DNA from: Tetracentron sinense
Taxonomy: Eukaryota; Streptophyta; Magnoliopsida; Trochodendrales; Trochodendraceae
NCBI GenBank assembly: GCA_015143295.1
Contig: CM026562.1
Location: 4,006,639-4,070,638, forward strand
Reading direction: 5' to 3'
Length of the DNA: 64,000 bases
Below, in pieces: positions 1-10,714 of the stretch; positions within the stretch are counted from its first letter, which is position 1; the number at the start of each line of letters is the position of its first letter. The notes beneath the pieces are model-generated. The model did not search any database. It saw only the letters and a program-made list of their open reading frames with translations, and was not told where the DNA came from. The translations under genes and the position numbers were made by a program.

Positions 1-187
1 GACTTCTGCCAGGAAGAAGATTTGTTTTGTCAGGGGTGAACGGTATGGATTGGTACCTCCCCGTGGGAATGAGTGTGGCTGTTTCCCCTCATTACCTATT
101 CCAGTGAAGCATGGATTACTTCCTGGGCTGACAGTCAGGGAGAAAGCATTGATGATGGATTTTTCCTCAGTTTCTCTTAAGGCCTGA

Positions 188-346
188 CGGGAAGGGTGTC
201 TTCGTCCAACACCTACGATTTCCCTATTGGACCTGAGATACGGGAAGGGTGTCTTCGTCCAACACCTACGATTTCCCTATTGGACTTGAGATGCGGGAAG
301 GGTGTCTTCGTCCAACACCTACGATTTCCCTATTGGACTTGAGATG
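188..346. repeat. Three tandem copies of a 53-bp unit
   Basis: The unit begins cgggaagggtgtcttcgtcc and starts at 188, 241 and 294, so the period is exactly 53 bp. The copies differ by only one or two bases. It sits in non-coding, transposon-like sequence left of LecRK copy 1. Short tandem repeats of this kind are common inside plant LTRs and retroelement untranslated regions, but no element boundary was identified here. Confidence 0.9.
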
Positions 347-349
347 ATT

Positions 350-1078
350 ATTAGATGATTATTATCATTGCTATTATTATTATTGATATCATGATTATTA
401 CTTTAGAGGAGTGTTGCTGTCTGAACACTAATATATTACCTCAGTAGGACAGTACACCATGAAAGCGTATGACCCGCTTTCACGATGTAGTTACCAATTA
501 CTGTTGGGGGAGGATGATGAGTTGTGGTTTGGAGGGCTTAGATAGAATTTGTTAAAAGATGGATATTGAGAATACCGCTTTTAACCTTTGAAGAATATAT
601 CTGAAAGCTTTGGTCATAAAAGCTTAAAGGAGGTATAGTGACAAAACGCCTTTATCTTGATGGAATCCAATATTTTCTTTCTAAAAGACAGTTACAAAAA
701 CGGTTATGACAGTTGTACAAGTTAGTTACAATTTTGATAATCACCTATAAATAGAGGTGACCCCTCCTTGATGGAAAAAGAGATTTTTTTCGAATTCCCA
801 GAAGATTTTCCAAAAACAATCAGATTTCCAAACAGAATTTACAGAGAGAGAAAGTAAAGGATTCATCAAGAAAAAACATTCTGTCACTACTTTTCTTCAT
901 TGTTCTTTCTTCTCTCCCTCTGAATCATTTCCTTCTTTTTCCCTTTTCCTTCTTGTGTTATCTGAATCATTTCTCCCAAAAATAACTCAATTTAGAACGG
1001 TCTGGATATCGGATTTAGGCTAGATTGAGGTTGCAGTAAACCCCATATTTTCAAAGATCAAAACACCCCTCTACACCA
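350..1078 (+). mobile_element. LTR-like fossil segment with TATA box, abutting LecRK copy 1
   Basis: A TATA-type motif (cctataaatagaggtg, about 745-760) is followed by a purine-rich then CT-rich leader, the usual arrangement of an LTR promoter and R region. A possible 5' end is the tgttggggg at about 502. Sequence similarity to LecRK copy 2 stops at about 1080, so the right edge of this segment is probably an insertion or rearrangement boundary. No coding domain was recognised. The family is unknown and the element looks like a fragment. Confidence 0.4.
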
Positions 1079-2781
1079 TTCAATTGGGGATCTAAAGCAT
1101 CAAGGATCCTTTCTCTGCTGTAAAGTTCCCATACCCAATCAACAATATTGGAGTTATTACCAGGCTTTCGTCCACTTGAAACTTCGAGTATGAAGACGCC
1201 AAACCCATAAACGTCCGTTTCCACGCTTGCTATACCAGTAAAAATACATTCTGGAGCCATATAGCCAGGTGTTCCAGCTATCACATTTGTGGAGTGATGA
1301 GTTTTCCCATTTTGTTGAACTATTCGAGCTAATCCAAAGTCCCCCAACCGTGCATTGAACTCAGAATCCAACATTATATTACTGGATTTTACGTCGCGGT
1401 GCAACACTCTCTTCTCGCACCCATTGTGAAGATAATCCAGTGCAGAAGCCACTCCACAAATTATATTGTGCCTATTTTCCCAACAAAGTATAACCGCCTC
1501 TGCAATCAGGCTCTCATCGGAGAATATGAGCTTGTCTAGACTCCCTTTGGGCATGAGTTCATATACCAGAAGGAGCTCTTTGCTTTCATAGCACCACCCA
1601 ATCAATTTCACAAGATTCTTGTGACGAAGGCGGCTGATTGTTGTCACCTCCGCTAAAAACTCTTGCTTGCCATGCCTTGATTCCTTTGATAATCTTTTTA
1701 CAGCTATCTCCATGTTGTTCTCTTTCAAGATGCCTTTGTAGACCGTCCCAAATCCTCCTCTTCCAAGCTCGTTCTTGGAGTGGAAATTCCCAGTTGCTAA
1801 TTTGAGCTCCTTCAGTTGGAACTTTCGGGGCCCCATGTTTGAACCTTCAATCTCTTCTTCAATGTCTAGATCCACATCTTCATCTTTGTTCTCTGTGTAT
1901 TTCCTTCTCCAATATAGGTAACATACCAACCCACTGATCAATAAGAAGACTACCACAGGAATGGTTATCCAAAACCATATGAAATACCATGATTTTATGC
2001 AGTTAAGTTGGGTACCATCCCCTGTGGAAGCTGAAAATCCCACATAGACTTCTTCTGGAAGATAATCAGAGAGATTAAGTGGTATTGAGATTACTGGATT
2101 CGCCATGCTGGATCCAGTTCCATTATCGATGAAAACAAATAGGGTTTTTGATATCCCATCATACTGAATTATGGCTTTTACATCGGTTCCATTTGAAAGA
2201 TTGACACCGTAGCCGCTCAATGGAACTTGCACGACGGAGTTGATGCTATTCAGATCCACACCAACATGGTTGCTATCAATATCCTCCGCATAGCTCTTCC
2301 TAGTGTCAAATTCTATCGCTACTATTTTGCTTAGTGAGGAGGACCCATTGGTACTTGCATTTACGATCCCGAGCCATTGTCCATCACTGTTATTAGGGGT
2401 GCTTGGTTCCCCGGACCCAGTTAATATGAAGGCCATGCCTTCACCACCAGGTGAGGTTTTGGACAGGATATTCAGCACAAAGGTAGAGTTGAAGGATGCT
2501 GTGGTGCCTTTTCTGCTCCATAGCTTGAATGGTTTGTTACTCAAGATCCGTCCAGACAAATTTGAGATAGGGGCTCCACTTAAATCATATGTCACTTGAA
2601 GGGCATCCTTAAGTATATTTGACTCGTTGGAAATCCTGAATTCTTGCCTGTTGTTCTCCTGGAAAGTCGAATAACTTAAATTGAAGCACCCCACTTGAGT
2701 AGCAGCATCACCCAAGAGAGTGATTAGCAATAGAACCTTAACAAGCAGAGCAGACAGCACAAATAGGTTTATATAAAACAT
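1051..2781 (-). CDS. L-type lectin-domain receptor kinase, C-terminally truncated (copy 1)
   Basis: Single-exon 576-residue reading frame, as is usual for L-type LecRKs. Visible parts: a hydrophobic signal peptide (residues 1 to about 31), a legume-lectin domain (about 32-265), one membrane span (about 268-291) followed by basic WRRK, an acidic juxtamembrane stretch, then a protein kinase with GRGGFGTVYKG (about 339), AVKRL lysine (about 361), HRDVKSSN (about 460) and DFGLAR (about 481). The family perceives extracellular signals at the plasma membrane and acts in defence and development; the ligand here is unknown. The kinase best resembles the LecRK IX-type group. It stops in subdomain X/XI: the last eight residues do not match copy 2 and come from the abutting transposon-like sequence, so the C-lobe end with its conserved arginine and the tail are missing. 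Relative to copy 2 it also lacks about 35 nt just before the membrane span, so the lectin domain runs almost straight into the membrane. It may be expressed but is probably not a normal kinase. Confidence 0.85.
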   Translation of the reverse strand: MFYINLFVLSALLVKVLLLITLLGDAATQVGCFNLSYSTFQENNRQEFRISNESNILKDALQVTYDLSGAPISNLSGRILSNKPFKLWSRKGTTASFNSTFVLNILSKTSPGGEGMAFILTGSGEPSTPNNSDGQWLGIVNASTNGSSSLSKIVAIEFDTRKSYAEDIDSNHVGVDLNSINSVVQVPLSGYGVNLSNGTDVKAIIQYDGISKTLFVFIDNGTGSSMANPVISIPLNLSDYLPEEVYVGFSASTGDGTQLNCIKSWYFIWFWITIPVVVFLLISGLVCYLYWRRKYTENKDEDVDLDIEEEIEGSNMGPRKFQLKELKLATGNFHSKNELGRGGFGTVYKGILKENNMEIAVKRLSKESRHGKQEFLAEVTTISRLRHKNLVKLIGWCYESKELLLVYELMPKGSLDKLIFSDESLIAEAVILCWENRHNIICGVASALDYLHNGCEKRVLHRDVKSSNIMLDSEFNARLGDFGLARIVQQNGKTHHSTNVIAGTPGYMAPECIFTGIASVETDVYGFGVFILEVSSGRKPGNNSNIVDWVWELYSRERILDALDPQLNGVEGCFDL

Positions 2782-3790
2782 ACTGTTTTGATTGGTTTGT
2801 CTTGTTAAGATGAAAACTGTCGATCACAAGCAGGCCAAATTATAAGAGGAGAGATAATTGGGGATTCTCTATCTCAGTAACTGATTACCTGAATTGGAAA
2901 TACTTACAAGTGCCCTGGAAACGTAACTTTCAAATGATTTGCCACATAGTCCATCATATCGAAAGATCTTCGCCTCTTAGTTGCAGAAGTAATGAAAGCT
3001 GGAGATGAACATCCAAAGTTCAAAGAAGAGAGTTTATTAGGAGAAATGAAAACAATTAAGAACAATGTAATGACTTGTATAAGAGGGTAGGCTTCCTTGT
3101 TTCCTTGAAATTTCTCAAATGATTTTCTATTGTAATGACTTGCATAGGAGGAGAAGGACTTGAACGTCTTTGAACAAGTGAAGTTAATATCTAGGTGTAG
3201 GCCATTGACAGATGGGTAAATATAGGATGATACCGAGAACCTTAGAGGTTCCCGGTGCTTTCACTGTGTGACCCATCCAGATCAATCAATCCGCTTGCGC
3301 TTCTTGGATGGGCCACTGCCAGAAAACACCCAACAGTGCAGTGATCTTAACAGCCCAACGGAGCCATATCGATAAGTGCTCAGCCTAGAGGTGTTCGATT
3401 GCCAACTGGATGGTCCAAATTGATAACTATGTTGTCGACTCACTAACCTCTTTGTTGCTCAGCACTACCCTCCATTTTCTAATAGTAGATTTCATTTTCA
3501 GTGGATTATTATATTGAGTTTCTGCAAATTCCATGAAGACTAAGTCTGAAGTCTTTGCTATTTGTTTTCATTTTTTCCAATAACAGCTAGGAATAGATAT
3601 GGTAAAATCATATTCTAAGCTAAATCCAATGTTGTAGAATCAATCAACTTCACATGGATATTATAATCCACACATGCATTGTATTTTATTCATGTTCTTC
3701 TTCTTAACATTTGACAAAGAAAAATCATCGTTATCATCAGCCTTTTGGTCTTGTTTTCCTTATTGACAGATTCAATGAAGAAATAGACCT
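2782..3790 (-). promoter_or_regulatory. Upstream region of LecRK copy 1, conserved with copy 2
   Basis: Read on the minus strand, several blocks match the sequence upstream of copy 2: the ggcatcatcctatatttac block (plus-strand position about 3220-3240) and the block around gaataaaatacaatgc plus gtggattataatat (about 3660-3700). The duplication therefore carried about 0.9 kb of promoter with the gene. A weak TATA-like cttataattt lies about 60 nt before the start codon (about 2835-2845). No further element is claimed. Confidence 0.6.
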
Positions 3791-3810
3791 AATGAGCATC
3801 TTAATTTTGG

Positions 3811-4012
3811 GAAAAGATTAGCTCTGGTGGATGCCCGAGCACCCCACTCGGGCATCCACAACTCATGGGGCACCTGGCAATAATAAAGGTGGGAGAAGTC
3901 AAAATCATAGGGAGAAAATAAAATGACTACTCCCCAAATTATCGCTAGGTGCCCCATGAGTTGTGGATGTCCGAGCGCCTAGCTCGGCCTTCCACCAAAG
4001 CGAATCTTTTGC
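3811..4012. mobile_element. Foldback (MITE-like) element, about 200 bp
   Basis: The left arm (about 3811-3890) and right arm (about 3930-4012) are inverted copies: ggatgcccgagc and the long word acaactcatggggcacc on the left recur reverse-complemented on the right, and the outer ends gattagctctggtgg / ccaccaaagcgaatc also pair. The left arm holds a smaller hairpin of its own (gcccgagc...ctcgggc). A 61-residue minus-strand reading frame across the element is a by-product of the fold, not a gene. Target-site duplication was not resolved. Confidence 0.75.
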
Positions 4013-4099
4013 CTTAATTTTGAATGAAGTGGTTTATAAACATTAGAGCTTTACATGTGAGGGCATGTATCGGCAATGCTAGCTACACTTTCTTTCAAG

Positions 4100-4435
4100 A
4101 GACCAAATCCTCTAAGCTGCTAATCGGACTTGGCAAATCCGGTTATCACCCTTGAGGTCACCGCGTGCCCCTCTTGACACCCCTTTACTATGGTTAAGAT
4201 TCACCCTCCCATCCTTGGTTTTTAGAAAAAAATATTAATTCTTTTTTAAATATTTTAATATTAAAAAAACCCTAAAAAGTTTTTTAATATTAAAAAAAGA
4301 ATTAATATTTTTTCTAAAAACCAAGGATGGGTGGGTGAACCCTAGGGGTGGGGGAATCTTAATCACAATTAAGGGGTGTCAAAAGGGGCACGTGGTGACC
4401 TCATGGGTGATAGCATAGAGGATTTGGTTTCTTCT
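4100..4435. mobile_element. Foldback MITE of the 'ggttaagattcac' family
   Basis: Two arms of about 150 bp are inverted copies around an A/T-rich centre at about 4255-4285: gaccaaatcctcta, gaggtcaccgcgtgcccc, ggttaagattcaccc and ccttggtttttagaaaaaaa all recur reverse-complemented on the right. The right arm carries ggcacgtgg. The same family appears dispersed at 13.6, 15.6, 50.4, 50.7 and 51.3 kb and forms the tandem arrays at 56.5 and 58.8 kb. It has no coding capacity. Confidence 0.8.
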
Positions 4436-4865
4436 TTCAAACTCACTTTCTTTGTAAGCAAGGCATGTGTTACTGTCGTCTATTAAGAGAAAGACACGTG
4501 TTTTCCACTTCTAACACTCTCTCCAATCAAAAAGAGAGTGAGCACACTAGATATTCTTCTAGATTGGATTTGAATCGAATCTTAATTCGTCCACTTTATC
4601 CATGGGCAGCTCGCTTTAGCTTCCCAGCTTTTCTTTTCAGTTAAAAGAGGGACCACGACCAGTAACAGAAAGGAGAATCTTACGATTCTATTCACTGAGG
4701 CTATTGCGGTGAAGGAGGCACTGATAGTCTAAAAAGAAAGTGATTACCCAAAAAAAAGTCTAAAAAGAAAGTGCTAGCATTATCCATTGGGATATGTTAT
4801 CTACTTAGTTTGACAAATTGGTTGTCCAGCAAAGAAAAAGATTTATGAAATTGGTTCACATTTTG

Positions 4866-5115
4866 TAGGAGTTTACACTATAAAAGAAAGAGATTTTCTC
4901 ACAATTTATGAATTTGGCCAACATTTTCAGTAGTTTACACTATGGTTGGTTGCTGAGAAAATTGGGAAAATACATAAAATTAAGAAAAGAATAAGAAAGA
5001 GACTTTCTCACTATTTATGAATTTGGCTTAGGAGTTTACACTATAATTGGTTGCCAAGAAAGATTGGGAAAACATTGAAAAGACAAAGAAAGAGATTTTC
5101 TCACTATTGTTTGGC
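4866..5115. repeat. Degenerate tandem repeat, about three units
   Basis: The words agtttacacta, ttggttgc, aagaaagagattttctcac and atttatgaatttggc recur in the same order about every 70-130 bp. The units are diverged and no gene is seen in the surrounding 4440-5160. Confidence 0.55.
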
Positions 5116-5164
5116 TGCTAAAAAAGAAAGGAAGGAGGTTGCGAGAGAGATATTTAAAATAATA

Positions 5165-5290
5165 ATGATGATAGTGGTGGTGGTGGTGGTGGTTGTGCGG
5201 TGGTGGTAGAGGAGGCCCTAGCGATGGTTTTGGTGGAGGGGGTTATGGTGGTGATGTATGCAACTGTGGAGGAGGTGGGAGTGGTTGTTA
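5165..5290. repeat. GGT/GGA-rich low-complexity stretch
   Basis: Runs of ggtggtggt and ggaggagg suggest a microsatellite that has drifted. It could be read as a glycine-rich peptide, but no open frame with a start and neighbours supports that. It is followed by CT-rich sequence (about 5320-5365). Confidence 0.7.
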
Positions 5291-5299
5291 GAGTTTGGA

Positions 5300-6840
5300 A
5301 GGAGAGGGCTTGAAATTAGAGATATTCTCTCCCTCCCTCTCTCTTTCTTTCTTTCATTTTCCTTCTTTCTCAGCTATCCAAGCTTTATAAAAAGAATAGA
5401 ATGCTAGACCAATTTCTTTCTTTTTTCACTTTTTGCCTTTGCATCCTGTTAAAGCTTCAACATTCAAACGTCTCTCTTTCTTAATTTTAACGGGCTAAAT
5501 AGGTATCCGGGAAAAGTAATGACATTTATTAGCCCCGTCGAGAAAGTGAGGAGAAGAGAAACATGAGGCCTGAAGCTAGAATTCTCCTAAAACAAATTCT
5601 CACTTTTCAATAAAATTAAGGATTGATTATTTCCAATTTTTCTTTTTCCTAAACATTTACTTGGAAATCAAAAGTAGAATTAAGATTTTCTCATTTTTCT
5701 TTCCAACATTAGGGAACCAAGCAAAAGATTATGTAAAATGGTTAGGATCATACACTAGGGATGATATAGAGATCTTCTCTCTCCATCTCTATACTGAAAG
5801 GAAACAATACACAATATTCTTAGGCAACTTAACTTGTGCCTTGGTAGTTCTCTATATTATATAAGCTATTTAGTACTACAACTCATACATTGATATTACA
5901 GAGAGTAGCTGATACATAGGATATTCATAAAGGGAGAATTGTAATCAGTTAGGAAATCTTTCCATGGTGGGAGTTTCCTTTGTTGATTTGGTAGGATAGC
6001 AATTATCCAATAATCCTCTTCAAGTTGATGGTTAGTGAAGTATTAACTTGGATTGTAGAAGGCGAAAACATGGGCCAGCTAAGTCCTTGGTGAGGACATC
6101 ACCTGCTTGTTCATTGGTGGGTCACATTGAACAACATGTTCTCTGATGAATTAATAGTCAATCTTGATTGTTTTTGGTGGTTGACATTAACAGGGGAAGA
6201 AGGGGGCAGATGATCACCCCATACTCCAATATGTGCATGGCTTGTACCATGACTTGGGCGTACAGGACTTGACAGTTCAAACTGACTATGTCTGAGCTTT
6301 ATCTTCTTCTTTCTGGTTTTCTTGAACGGTGGTTGGTAAGAACAGCTTATGATTCTGACGTATAATGGGGTTTTAGTCTTACATTATCAGCACAAACAAG
6401 TTGTTTTACTAGATGAGAGGGGAATGTAAAATCTATTCCCAATTCAAAAGGATGACTTTTGGTGGAAAAGTTCTCTTTATATACTGTTATTATTGAAAAA
6501 TATTGACTTCCCTGACACTGTGAATTGTTTTGTTCTTCCATCTTCACCTTCATATAGTTTTAGCAGGCAGTTTGATAATCCAAGCTGATTAGAAGGAAAA
6601 TTATAATGTGCTTGGTTTACAGAAAACCGTCAGCAGTATCTTGGAATAGCATGAACTGCATTAAACTTTATTTATAAAATTAAACTCAAAAACTTGCTAA
6701 CTATATACACTTGGATATGTTCACATATATAAAACTTCAAAGATTTTCAACAGGCATCCCTTTTTTTTTTTTTGAATACAAATTCACCTTGTAATGAGAT
6801 GAAACAATTACAGTAATTTCCATAATAGCATCTACTTGAA
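5300..6840. other. Non-coding stretch, no gene recognised
   Basis: A/T-rich sequence with only short, unsupported reading frames (for example 67 codons at 5661-5864 and 68 codons at 6347-6553 on the minus strand), neither with a recognisable domain. The part at about 6050-6200 has the look of old retroelement coding sequence but could not be aligned to a domain by eye. Confidence 0.5.
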
Positions 6841-6841
6841 T

Positions 6842-7800
6842 TTAGAAGCACTGACACTGAAGAACATTATTTGACTTGGACATGAATGGTCTACCACTGA
6901 AATCTGCACTTGGAGTTAGTTGATCTCCAACAAGATGGTACTCAGACCCATCCAATACAGAAGTAGCCATGGCTGTCTGTGTAAAAGAAAGGTTCCAATG
7001 AGTAGAATTGGCAGAGCTGTTTCCCCATTGAGAACTTGCAAAGCTAGTCTCGTGGATTCGCCCGTGATGAGCTTTGGAACAACAACATGATAATCTTAAC
7101 TTAAGCACGCATTCTGCTTGCTCCTTGTCTTACTGTGTAAATTGGGATCTACAGCTTCAAGTATTTCCTCTCCCATCAAGCATTATAAACAAGGAAGTTA
7201 TTATAGTTGTTCTGAAGGTTCTGGTTACCACGCTTTTGTCCACATGCAACTTTTAGTATGGTAGAAAAAATAATGAAAAATAGAAACAAAAAGAGCAAAG
7301 ATTCAGACAGATTTACGTCGGCAAGGTGCCCTTGCCTATGTCCACAACCGCAGAGAGATCCCTTCACTAACTTGTGAAAAATAGCTTACAATTCTCTCCG
7401 CTATTCATTTCTCTTTTTTTTTTTGCATTAGTAAATAAAACTTAATGATAACGCACTAGATAGATATCCTATTCAATGATGTAAAATTACAAAAATGTCA
7501 TTGCATAACCCCTCTACGGATAATAGATAACAGTCCAAACTGACAATCAACCAGAATGCAAGCACCGACATAACAAGTATGAAGACACCGAATCGAAAGA
7601 CATCCATTTCCGCGTTTGCCCTTCCACGTTTCAAAAATCTTGTTTGTGGAGTGATGAGTTTTCCCTCCGTGCTGAACAGTTGGGGTTAATCCAGAGTCTC
7701 CTAACTTTTAAATTAACTTGGAATCCAACATGATATTATTCCCATTATGAAGATCATACAGTGCACATGCCACTCCACAAATTATTTATCCATGAAGATA
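6842..7800 (-). pseudogene. Decayed L-type lectin receptor kinase remnant (copy 3)
   Basis: Reading right to left on the minus strand, pieces match copies 1 and 2 in order: the activation-loop region and catalytic-loop surroundings (about 7580-7790, matching 1190-1490 of copy 1), then VACGQKRGNQN with NNYNNFLV (about 7180-7256, matching VACGRRPNNRKNQNTHNNFIV of copy 2), the C-lobe region, and a tail ending in QLTPSADFSGR (about 6880-6920; copy 2 has QHTPSTDLSGR). The reading frame is broken several times and the lectin domain and N-lobe were not found. A roughly 317-bp LTR-like insertion interrupts it. It lies in the same orientation as copy 1, so the locus once held a tandem pair. Confidence 0.75.
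7259..7575. mobile_element. Small solo-LTR-like insertion inside LecRK copy 3
   Basis: LecRK similarity stops after cttttagta and resumes at agtatgaagacacc. The intervening segment starts TGG and ends ACA and is flanked by a repeated agta, as expected for an LTR with a short target duplication. Its interior has the tttacgtcggcaaggtgcc motif seen in many plant copia LTRs (compare 10890-10930 and 20095-20120). Family assignment is tentative. Confidence 0.5.
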
Positions 7801-8202
7801 AACTCAGATGGATCAGGCTAGCTGTTGACACTGAGTGATCACAATGGGAAAAATACTTCAACCTCTCCTGGGATGCCCCCCATTGCTTAAGAATTTCATA
7901 ACGCGATAATGTTGGCAATAGATTAGGGGTGGCAACACATGGAATTGCCTCTAAATGCCGATATTCTATACACCAGCCAAAAATGATCAGTAGTTCTGGG
8001 GGACATTCAAAAAAGGATTGCCAGCATTTCTTAACATCAAGTCCGCTTCTATCTGCGTCTTGAACATGCCTTCGCACACAAACTGACTCGTTTCAGCCTT
8101 GGTTTTGGCCAATACAGCATTTCTAGGCTGTAAGTCTCTCTCCTTGGAAATGTAGTAAGATTTTGGTGTCGAGAAGCTCTCGCCTTGATTTAGAGCTTCC
8201 AT
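7754..8202 (-). other. Unidentified minus-strand coding-like remnant
   Basis: Two overlapping minus-strand frames (107 codons at 7754-8077 and 71 codons at 7987-8202) give sequence of normal amino-acid composition but match no family I recognise. The left end overlaps LecRK copy 3. It may be a transferred exon fragment or old transposon coding sequence. No function is proposed. Confidence 0.25.
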
Positions 8203-9170
8203 TAAAAAAATAAAAATAAAAATAAGAAAGGGAAATGCTTAACTTACTGCCGCATTAGACTATGTAGCCCCTCTTGGAAATGTACTGGTGCATGCCGATA
8301 TTTGTGGGCCAATACGTATTTTATCTCTTCATCAACCAAATGAGATATTTTATTCTCTTTATTGAAAATTATAGCAGGGTTATCTGGGTATATTTTCTTG
8401 GAGAAAAAAGTCAAAGCCTCCTTTATTTTTATTCAATTAAAAACTTTTGTTAAAAAGTAGCTAGAGTGGTCAATCTCTAAAGGCATTAAGAATGGATCGA
8501 GGTAGAGAATTTACATCGAATTTTTTTTAGAGTTTTTGCAACACAAATGTCATCAAAAGAGAGTTGACAGCTAGATATACTCCACAACAACATGACTGAA
8601 AGTAGAAATTGAACAATTATAGAGATGGCTCAGCATGTTAAAAGGTAATTAAAGGCCTTTCAAATGAGTACTATTGAGCTGACGATGTACACACATCGGT
8701 CTATATTCTCAATAAATCTCTAATAAAATTAGTGAGAAACTCCAAATTGTAGAGACGTCTCTATATGAAGCATCTTAAATTTTTTTGGTTTAAAGTCTAT
8801 GCTCATATTTCTTAAGAAAAAATAAAAATTTGATGAAAAGATAAAAATGCATATTTATTGGTTATAGCGATGAATCTAAATCATATTGACTCCACAATCC
8901 AAAAATGTGTAAAATAGTAATTTTTAGAGATGTGGTATTTGATGAGATGACAGCATGGGGATGGAGATAAAGATTTCCAATGCAAAAGGCTTTTGAAGAA
9001 CCAGATTCTACCGTGGGTCACTCTAACTCTAAATTCTCCTCCACCAAGTCTAGCTACTACAAGTTTTAGCACTTCTAAATCTAATTCTAGTGATTTTTTA
9101 TCAGATCTGATTCGCCTCCTAAAAAGGTACATTCATCAAGAGAAATATATATGATACGTGTGATGTTAAA
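8203..9170. other. A/T-rich non-coding stretch
   Basis: No domain, repeat or element end was recognised. An 83-codon minus-strand frame (8881-9132) has no recognisable feature. Confidence 0.5.
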
Positions 9171-9179
9171 TTTTTTTCA

Positions 9180-9425
9180 TGTTATATAGTCTGAAGAAAT
9201 AATAAAATTAGAAGCTTGGTTATTAACAATGAATGAAGAAATTACAATAATTGAAAGGAATCATCTAGTTGATCAGCTAAAAGAAAAAGATATCATCGGC
9301 TTAAAGTTAGTTTTCAAAACCAATTAGGATGAATATGACACAATTCAAAAACATAAAACTCGACCAGTAGTTAAAGGCTATTCTCAACAAGAAGGTACAA
9401 AGTTCATGGAAACCTTTGCCTTTTA
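9180..9425 (+). mobile_element. Copia reverse-transcriptase fragment (fossil)
   Basis: The translated segment resembles the N-terminal part of copia RT: an acidic 'M.EEI..IERN' segment, then IIGLKLVFKTN, then RPVVKGYSQQEGTKFMETFA, the counterpart of the family's ARLVAKGYSQ...ETFAP. Only about 80 codons remain and it is broken. It is cut off just before the CACTA-like terminus at 9480. Confidence 0.65.
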
Positions 9426-10129
9426 GTGGTTAATCAACTACACCACAAGGTGAGGCTGAAGGCAAATGAAACCTTTGCTCAATACAAGAAAAATTTAGGC
9501 TTCACCGATGGTTTGAAACCGTCGGTATTATTTACATTTCCGTCGGTAGAGGATATAGCGATGAATTACTGACCGACACAATACTGTGGGTAATAAGAGC
9601 ATCATTATAGCGTATAGTGACAAAAACGAGAAACCATTGCTAACTACCAACATAAATATTTCTATAGATATAAGGAAACTGTCCGTCCCTATATATGTGT
9701 TTTGTAATAACTTTCGAAGGTTACTTGCGATGATTTTCCATTTCTCCGACGGTTTATGTGTAGACTTGCGATGGTAAATTACCATTTCAAAAGAGTATAT
9801 ACTGACATAAATTTTACCGTTGCTGATTCTCCCTATACCGGCGGAATATTTACCGTCACTATAACTAGATTTTACTGATGTTAATATTTCCGTTACTTAA
9901 TAGTCCTATACTGACGAAATATAACCGTCACTACAAGTCCAATGTATTGACGGTCAGATATCCGTCGCCACTTGTTAGTTACTGATGGAAAAAAATAGTC
10001 ACTACCAAGTTTTTTAAAAAAAAACTTATTAGCGACGTAATATTTCCGTCGCTAATTCCTATTTTAAAAAAAAATAGGACCTATATACAGCAACTATACA
10101 CATGTCATGTAGAACCCTGTAACTCTAGT

Positions 10130-10714
10130 GTACTGTAGTGTGAATAGTGCTAGTGCACAAGGCTTGTAAAGGCCTAGGACCTTCCATGTATTGTTTTGTG
10201 TTCCTCAATAAACGAGGGTATTTGTATCAATCAAAGTATGTGTGTTAGTGTGTTGTAGTGTTCAAAACAAAGGGTATAAAGTACCCTAAGTGTTGATGTG
10301 TAGGAGAATGGCCAAAACAGTCCAAACCAAGCAAAACAAGGCACCACCGGTAGACGGGTTGATCCCTCCCCTCCCCTACCGGTCGACTTGTCGAATAGGC
10401 CGGTTGACCAGTGATCGCACTTTTATGTATGGGGGTTTCTTTCCAGAACCCCCTAAACTAACCGGTCGACTGGTTGACACCATCGATCGACCCTTCCTTC
10501 TCATTTTGCCTTCTTGCTGACCTTGGGGGATATTTTAAGGGTGTTTGGGTCTTTGGCAACCCCTTAGCCTATAAATACACCAACTTTCATGGGTAAGGGT
10601 TTACTTTAAACCTTTAGCAAGTTTTTGAGAGAAATTGAGAGAGAAAGAAGGGAGAGAGCTAGGGTTTTGTAAGGTTTATACTTTAATCATTGGTGAAGCT
10701 TGTTGCCCAAGGAT
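10130..10714 (+). mobile_element. LTR-like fossil segment with TATA box
   Basis: A TATA motif (cctataaatacacc at about 10569) is followed by an A/G-rich leader. Upstream are palindromic clusters of the ccggtcgactggt / atcgatcgacc type, the same style as in the LTR at 62065 onward. It is cut on the right by the minus-strand copia LTR at 10715. Only a fragment; broken. Confidence 0.45.

Noticed and set aside
188-346. 53-bp repeats as a possible regulatory array for LecRK copy 1
   Set aside because: They lie at the truncated 3' side of the gene in transposon-like sequence, so a promoter role has no support.
2303-2599. 98-codon plus-strand frame over the LecRK lectin domain
   Set aside because: It is the antisense shadow of LecRK copy 1; the same shadow appears opposite copy 2 (53150-53386).
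3772-3957. 61-codon minus-strand frame
   Set aside because: It lies within the foldback element at 3811-4012 and shows no domain.
5165-5290. Glycine-rich protein exon
   Set aside because: GGT/GGA microsatellite without an open frame, splice context or flanking coding sequence.
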